Shown here in pieces: positions 5,902-7,428 of a DNA stretch of 7,428 nt. Below the pieces are notes generated by a model, which saw only the letters and a list, made by a program, of their open reading frames with translations, searched no databases and was not told the origin of the DNA. A program made the position numbers and the translations under genes. Source of the DNA: an uncultured Dorea sp. (GTDB lineage: Bacteria; Bacillota; Clostridia; Lachnospirales; Lachnospiraceae); NCBI GenBank assembly GCA_910587575.1, contig CAJULU010000050.1:1-7428 (forward strand), read 5' to 3'. Position 1 is the stretch's first letter; every line of letters begins with the position of its first letter.

Positions 5902-6977
5902 GAAAGATAAGAACTGACCGGAAATTCCAGGATCATCTCCGTCCCTTCTCCCTCTCTGGACTTTGCAGCAATCTCAATCCCCAGCTTCCGGCACAGTTTC
6001 TTACAAAGATAAAGTCCCATTCCGGTAGAACGCTCTGTCTTGCGTCCATTGCTGCCTGTAAATCCTTTCTCAAAAATGCGGCATACTTCCTCTTCCCGGA
6101 TTCCAATCCCGTTATCCTTTACTATCAGCCTTACCCTGTGATTATGCGTATATTCCTCAGTATAAATCCAGATTTTCGCACCATTCTTCCGGCGGTACTT
6201 CGTACTGTTCAGAATCAGCTGATTTAAGATGAATGTAATCCATTTCTGATCCGTATATGCGCAGCTTTTACAGTCCACTTCTGCCTGCACCTGGTTCTGT
6301 ATCAGATACTGCTTGTTTCTTTTCAGGACTACTACTGCAATCTCATCGAGGTTTGTTTCCCGGATCACATAATCTTTGTAAACCTCTTCTGAACGGGCGT
6401 AATACAGAGCCATATCCACATAATTTTCAATCTTCTGGTTTTCCAGGCGGATCCGTCTGCTAAAGTCTGCACCATTCTGGTGTTCATCCCGTTTCGTCTC
6501 CGCCTCGCTGCTGCACTCAGAATGCAGAAGACACCCGCTCCTGTCATTCTCGCACATCAGGTCAATACTGGTAATGGGCGCCTTGACCTCGTGCACCCAG
6601 CTCTCAATATACTCCCGGTACTCCTTCTGCTCATCCTCAATCTGACGGATCCTCTCTATCACATCCTTGTTGGAAAGCCGGATCATCTCCTTGTAGATCC
6701 GGTCCTCAATCCGATGGGAACCCGGCATCAGCTCTCCCAGAAGATACCGCTGGTCCATCTTCTCAAGAGTCTTCCAGAGTTCTTGAAAATAACACTTTCT
6801 GCTGTAAAATCCATATCCCATCCATAATACCAGAACCAGTATCCAGAAAATCAGTATCAACAGATAATACTGCAGCTCATATCCGGTTGCATGCAAAAAT
6901 CCTGCCAGAAGCAGCATACAACTCATATGCAGCGTCAGAAGCAGAATCTTGTCTCTTAGATATTCTCTCATTTTCAT
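5874..6977 (-). CDS. BceS-like intramembrane-sensing histidine kinase
   Basis: Sensor kinase of 367 residues with two N-terminal helices (about 11-29 and 35-57) joined by a very short outside loop. This layout is typical of intramembrane-sensing kinases (BceS/GraS type), which respond to peptide antibiotics or envelope stress, often through an ABC transporter. The phosphoacceptor region is ESWVHEVKAPITS with His129. The ATP-binding domain has Asn252/Asn257, G1 DNGIGI (288-293), F box FEKGFTG (302-308) and G2 STGMGLYL (317-324). An unusual Cys- and charge-rich stretch at about 143-174 separates the two dimerisation helices. The regulator gene ends 66 bases upstream in the same frame. Start at 6977 is chosen because only TAA and non-start codons lie upstream in frame; AGGG with a 9-base gap is a weak Shine-Dalgarno. 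The ATG two codons later is an alternative. Confidence 0.93.
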   Translation of the reverse strand: MKMREYLRDKILLLTLHMSCMLLLAGFLHATGYELQYYLLILIFWILVLVLWMGYGFYSRKCYFQELWKTLEKMDQRYLLGELMPGSHRIEDRIYKEMIRLSNKDVIERIRQIEDEQKEYREYIESWVHEVKAPITSIDLMCENDRSGCLLHSECSSEAETKRDEHQNGADFSRRIRLENQKIENYVDMALYYARSEEVYKDYVIRETNLDEIAVVVLKRNKQYLIQNQVQAEVDCKSCAYTDQKWITFILNQLILNSTKYRRKNGAKIWIYTEEYTHNHRVRLIVKDNGIGIREEEVCRIFEKGFTGSNGRKTERSTGMGLYLCKKLCRKLGIEIAAKSREGEGTEMILEFPVSSYLSKIRSCRES

Positions 6978-6997
6978 CGCATGATACCCTGTTCCAT
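6974..6997 (-). CDS. Possible 7-codon ORF overlapping the kinase start (doubtful)
   Basis: In the 66-base gap between regulator and kinase, ATG at 6997 opens MEQGIMR and its TGA overlaps the kinase ATG as ATGA. GGGTGG (7013-7008) lies 10 bases before it. The kinase's own Shine-Dalgarno is weak, so re-initiation from this mini-ORF is conceivable. It could equally be chance. Confidence 0.15.
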   Translation of the reverse strand: MEQGIMR

Positions 6998-7043
6998 CAA
7001 TTGATTGCCACCCTTTTTGCTTCTCCGGCTTCCTCCCCCGTCT

Positions 7044-7428
7044 TTAAATACGATATCCCATGCCCCGCTTTGTCTCAATCATGCCCGAAACACCGATTTC
7101 TTCTAATTTCCCGCGGATACGCGTAACATTCACGCTTAACGTATTGTCGTCGATAAAGACCTGGTTATCCCACAGGTACTCAATGATATCTGCCCGGGGG
7201 ACGATCTCTCCCTTTCTTAAGAAGAGCAGATGCAGAATCTTCAGTTCATTCCTGGACAGCTCTGTCTGCCTTCCCTGGAAACTGACGGTTCCCCGTGCAA
7301 TATCCAGTTCCACTTCCTTATGGGTAAATCTTACAGGCGTCTGTTCCCTCTCCCGGTGTGTCCTTTTTAAGACCGCCCCGATTCTTGCCAGAAGAATCGG
7401 GGGCTGGAATGGTTTCGTGATATAATCA
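7044..7428 (-). CDS. OmpR-family response regulator (BceR-like), N-terminus cut by window edge
   Basis: Partner regulator of the BceS-like kinase. The frame is open to the right edge (first full codon 7427-7425), giving about 127 residues. It begins with DYITKPFQPPILLARIGAVL: the conserved receiver Lys of the TKPF motif and the last receiver helix. A linker and a complete winged-helix DNA-binding domain follow, with LSRNELKILHLLFLRKGEIV, the recognition region DDNTLSVNVTRIRGKLEE and a final RGMGYRI. The phosphoacceptor Asp and the start lie outside the window. A GTG at 7313-7311 is an internal Val codon, not a start. The gene precedes the kinase on the same strand and shares its terminator at 5847-5901. 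Homology to BceR/GraR-type regulators is inferred from the kinase type and gene order. Confidence 0.93.
   Translation of the reverse strand, partial: DYITKPFQPPILLARIGAVLKRTHREREQTPVRFTHKEVELDIARGTVSFQGRQTELSRNELKILHLLFLRKGEIVPRADIIEYLWDNQVFIDDNTLSVNVTRIRGKLEEIGVSGMIETKRGMGYRI

Noticed and set aside
6511..6527. Small inverted repeat CTGCA/TGCAG within the kinase insertion, considered as a mobile-element scar
   Set aside because: Five pairs with no flanking duplication; ordinary within coding sequence.
7044..7313. Separate 89-residue DNA-binding protein starting at GTG 7313
   Set aside because: The frame continues upstream into the TKPF receiver motif to the window edge. This is the C-terminal part of a response regulator.

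Overview
The window looks like chromosome from a low-to-mid GC Bacillota, most likely a gut-type Clostridia/Lachnospiraceae relative. That placement is an inference. It rests on strong AGGAGG ribosome binding sites, sigma-A-type promoters, the LytTR + DUF3021 pairing and the style of the two-component systems. No rRNA, tRNA, CRISPR array, insertion sequence or phage gene is visible. Nearly all of it is coding, in tight operons with ATGA overlaps.

Layout. (1) 43-4127, minus strand: reading in the direction of transcription, a LytTR DNA-binding regulator, a DUF3021-type four-helix membrane protein, an OmpR-type response regulator, its sensor histidine kinase, then an ABC ATPase. The ATPase's permease would lie beyond the left edge. 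A 157-bp gap between kinase and ATPase holds a hairpin with a U tract and four hexamers at exact 11-bp spacing that resemble an OmpR/PmrA-type operator. (2) 4128-4304: divergent control region with one recognisable promoter on each strand. (3) 4305-5839, plus strand: ABC ATPase and ABC-2 permease, overlapping by 4 bp, making a complete small exporter. (4) 5840-5902: a strong bidirectional terminator whose right arm lies inside the next gene's 3' end. (5) 5874-7428, minus strand: a second two-component system of the BceRS/intramembrane-sensing type. Its response regulator is cut by the right edge.

How it may work together (inference): three sensory modules sit next to two export modules. The LytTR/DUF3021 pair probably controls the divergent ABC-2 exporter. 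The OmpR-type pair at 1061-3164 probably controls the ABC ATPase operon through the phased boxes at 973-1011. The BceS-like kinase suggests sensing of peptide antibiotics or envelope stress, but no BceAB-type permease is in the window. A response or immunity locus for antimicrobial peptides is the simplest reading. Every module belongs to a known family, and I do not see an obviously new enzymatic system. The most distinctive points are the phased operator overlapping a terminator, and a cysteine-containing insertion near the phospho-histidine of the BceS-like kinase.
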